From positions 372,001 through 436,000 of the forward strand of contig LJCX01000024.1 in NCBI GenBank assembly GCA_001298545.1: a stretch of DNA of 64,000 nt. The letters are read 5' to 3'. Shown piece by piece: positions 62,476-64,000 of the stretch. The position numbers were made by a program, and so were the translations under genes. This stretch comes from Actinobacteria bacterium OV320. GTDB lineage: Bacteria > Actinomycetota > Actinomycetes > Streptomycetales > Streptomycetaceae. The notes under the pieces were generated by a model that made no database searches, was not told where the DNA came from, and worked only from the letters and a program-made list of their open reading frames with translations. The first letter of the stretch is position 1, and every line of letters starts with the position of its first letter.

Positions 62476-62531
62476 TTACACAGGCCGGTGGGGGTTGGCC
62501 ACCGGAAGTTCAGGGGATGTTGATCAGGTGC

Positions 62532-63341
62532 TCAGTGGTGCTTGGCGAGCGCGCCCTGGATGTAGCTGCAGGACAGGAGGATGAAGACGTAGGCCTGAAG
62601 GGCCTGGATGAACAGCTCGAAGACCGTCATCACGATGACCATCAGGAACGAGACCGCCGAGTAGGCGATGCCGATGCCGTTGAGCAGGTACCAGGTCCCG
62701 ATCGTGAAGATCAGGATCAGGACGTGCCCGGCGAACATGTTGGCGAAGAGCCGGACGGCGTGGGTGAACGGCCGGATGAACACGTTCGACAGGAACTCGA
62801 AGAACATGACCATCGGGAACACCGGGCCGAGCGACGGGTCGTAGCCCGTGATGTTCTTCCAACCACCGATGAAACCGTGGCGCTTGAACGTCACGCTCAT
62901 CCACACGATGTAGACGAGAGCCGCGAGACCGACCGGGAACGCGATGACCGCGGTGGCCGGGAACTGCGCGATCGGGACGATCGACCACAGGTTCATGATC
63001 CAGATGAAGAAGAACAGCGAGAACATCAGCGGGACGTACTTCTCGCCCTCGCGCTTGCCGATCGTCTCGTAGACGACGCCACGACGGACGAAGTCGTAAC
63101 CCGCCTCGCCGACCATCTGGAGCTTGCCGGGGATCAGCTTCGGCTTGTTGAAGGCCGCCCAGAAGAATCCGATGACGATGACGGTACTCACCAGCGAGAG
63201 CAGCATCGGCTTGTTGAATTCGATGCCGCCGACGGTGAAGAGCGGTTCGAAGAGGAACGAGTGCAGGCCGGGGGTCGGGAAACCGCACCCGTCGAAAATA
63301 TGACAGTCGGTCTCGAAGGCGAGCGTCTTGGCGTTACTCAC
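62532..63341 (-). CDS. atpB: ATP synthase a subunit
   Basis: A 269-residue membrane stator subunit with five to six helices. The essential Arg lies in HAVRLFANMFAGHV, and FELFIQALQAYVFILL forms the last helix with conserved Glu and Gln. GTG 63341 is 7 nt after AAGGAG and gives the expected N-terminus; longer readings upstream are unlikely. It forms the proton half-channels with the c ring. Confidence 0.96.
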   Translation of the reverse strand: MSNAKTLAFETDCHIFDGCGFPTPGLHSFLFEPLFTVGGIEFNKPMLLSLVSTVIVIGFFWAAFNKPKLIPGKLQMVGEAGYDFVRRGVVYETIGKREGEKYVPLMFSLFFFIWIMNLWSIVPIAQFPATAVIAFPVGLAALVYIVWMSVTFKRHGFIGGWKNITGYDPSLGPVFPMVMFFEFLSNVFIRPFTHAVRLFANMFAGHVLILIFTIGTWYLLNGIGIAYSAVSFLMVIVMTVFELFIQALQAYVFILLSCSYIQGALAKHH

Positions 63342-63563
63342 CGCGAGCTCCTTCAGCGTGGCGCATGGGTACGGCAACCTCGATGTGTCGGCGCGGCCTG
63401 CGACCGCGGGACGGCACTGGACTGGACTTGCGGATGTGGGGGCGGCTACTGGGCTCCGAACCGTGAGACGTCACAGGCTCGACTGCCGCCCGCGCCAGCT
63501 CTGCCGCAGTTGTGGCGAGACCATAGCAAAAGAGCGGAAGTCCCTTTACACCGGCCCTACAGG
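63342..63563 (-). other. 222-bp gap between atpI and atpB
   Basis: No gene or strong hairpin is seen. The gap is long for an operon and could hold a separate atpB promoter. Confidence 0.4.
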
Positions 63564-63977
63564 TCACGACGACGCCCGAGCGGAATCCGGCTCGACGTAG
63601 AGGACCTTGGCCTTCATGTGCGAGACCACCTGGGCGGCGATCCACACCAGGGTGGCCGCCAGCAGCGTGAAGGCGAAGCATTTCGGGTTGAAGACCGAGG
63701 TCCCCTTGAACATGATCAGCACGATCATCAGCAGCAGGATCTGGGTGGTGTAGAGCAGCAGTCCCATCGACTGGAACAGATGGGGAAGCTGGCGCGCGGT
63801 GCGCAGCAGCACCACCAGACCGCCACCCATGAACAGCAGGACGAGAGCCGCACCGAACACGGCGCCGAGCGCTCCCTTGCCGCCGGCAACGGCGGCACTC
63901 ACCGCGACTCCCGCCACACCCGCGGTTGCGGTGGGCAGGGCACAGTGCAGGAGTGTTCGTACGTCGTTGGACTGCAT
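63564..63977 (-). CDS. atpI: AtpI-like protein of the ATP synthase operon
   Basis: A 137-residue membrane protein with four helices (about 13-32, 38-60, 72-93, 103-122) and a short charged tail. It occupies the atpI place, first in the synthase operon; AtpI helps assemble the c ring in some bacteria. Sequence similarity to enteric AtpI is low, so the name rests on position, length and topology. The start ATG 63977 is complete; the promoter lies at or beyond the window edge. Confidence 0.85.
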   Translation of the reverse strand: MQSNDVRTLLHCALPTATAGVAGVAVSAAVAGGKGALGAVFGAALVLLFMGGGLVVLLRTARQLPHLFQSMGLLLYTTQILLLMIVLIMFKGTSVFNPKCFAFTLLAATLVWIAAQVVSHMKAKVLYVEPDSARASS

Positions 63978-64000
63978 GGCGGCAACTCCGCATTCAAGGG

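Overview
The window is streptomycete chromosome: very high GC with G/C at almost every third codon position, GTG starts with AGGAGG-like ribosome sites, the Scy/FilP cytoskeletal pair, a chitinase with the paired 12-bp repeats known from Streptomyces chitinase promoters, and families such as NucS, DUF3817, DUF2550, DUF6114/DUF6230 and three adjacent AIM24 genes. From memory the gene order matches the central chromosome of S. coelicolor (pfkA-pta-ackA-pyk down to the atp operon), read in reverse. I found no tRNA, rRNA, insertion sequence, integrase, prophage or CRISPR array, so this is core rather than island DNA.

Layout. 1-3151: 5' half of a dicarboxylate symporter gene, divergent from a CitA/DctS-type kinase and its regulator. 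3321-5601: a four-helix membrane protein divergent from a nucleosidase-fold protein, then an XRE-type regulator; this is the least understood block. 5635-11690: central carbon metabolism (pfkA; pta-ackA overlapping; pyk with a leaderless promoter). 11817-14569: a coupled three-gene operon (DUF6230, DUF6114, Ser/Asp-rich secreted protein) behind a 644-bp palindrome-rich gap. 15214-23814: thioredoxin-TPR chaperone, TetR, icmA, DUF3817, MarR, MFS, ArsR-like regulator, secreted metalloprotease and an MTH1187-type protein. 23811-31404: a second DUF3817 gene, three AIM24 genes, MarR, an OmpR-type two-component system with a likely binding site facing a PepSY lipoprotein-like gene, and an MFS exporter behind a short leader ORF and interleaved hairpins. 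31527-34355: meaB, thiolase and methylmalonyl-CoA epimerase. 34588-39591: scy and filP. 39677-43720: two ABC exporter modules in tandem. 43776-50902: zinc-ribbon-like protein, LLM oxidoreductase, SCO5389-type protein, nucS, a STAND-like ATPase with a membrane anchor and mucin-like tail, a STAS protein, a relic of a 3-hydroxyacyl-CoA dehydrogenase gene, and a PduO-type cobalamin adenosyltransferase. 50899-56074: KSGP-repeat membrane protein, chiS-chiR-chiC, DUF2550. 56217-63977: atpIBEFHAGDC on the minus strand.

How the genes fit together. icmA (isobutyryl-CoA mutase large subunit), meaB (B12-mutase chaperone GTPase), the adenosyltransferase, methylmalonyl-CoA epimerase and thiolase form a dispersed acyl-CoA/coenzyme B12 theme, and the dehydrogenase relic fits it. 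pfkA, pyk, pta and ackA join glycolysis to acetyl-phosphate. chiS-chiR-chiC is a self-contained chitin response. Recurrent features are leaderless promoters with a -10 box 6-8 nt before the start codon, and shared terminators at convergent gene ends, three of which overlap the end of a coding region.

The best candidates for undescribed biology are the nucleosidase/4-TM/XRE block, the leader-ORF attenuator at 31285-31417, the DUF6230-DUF6114-Ser/Asp operon, the triple AIM24 operon and the membrane-anchored STAND-like ATPase. None is proven here.
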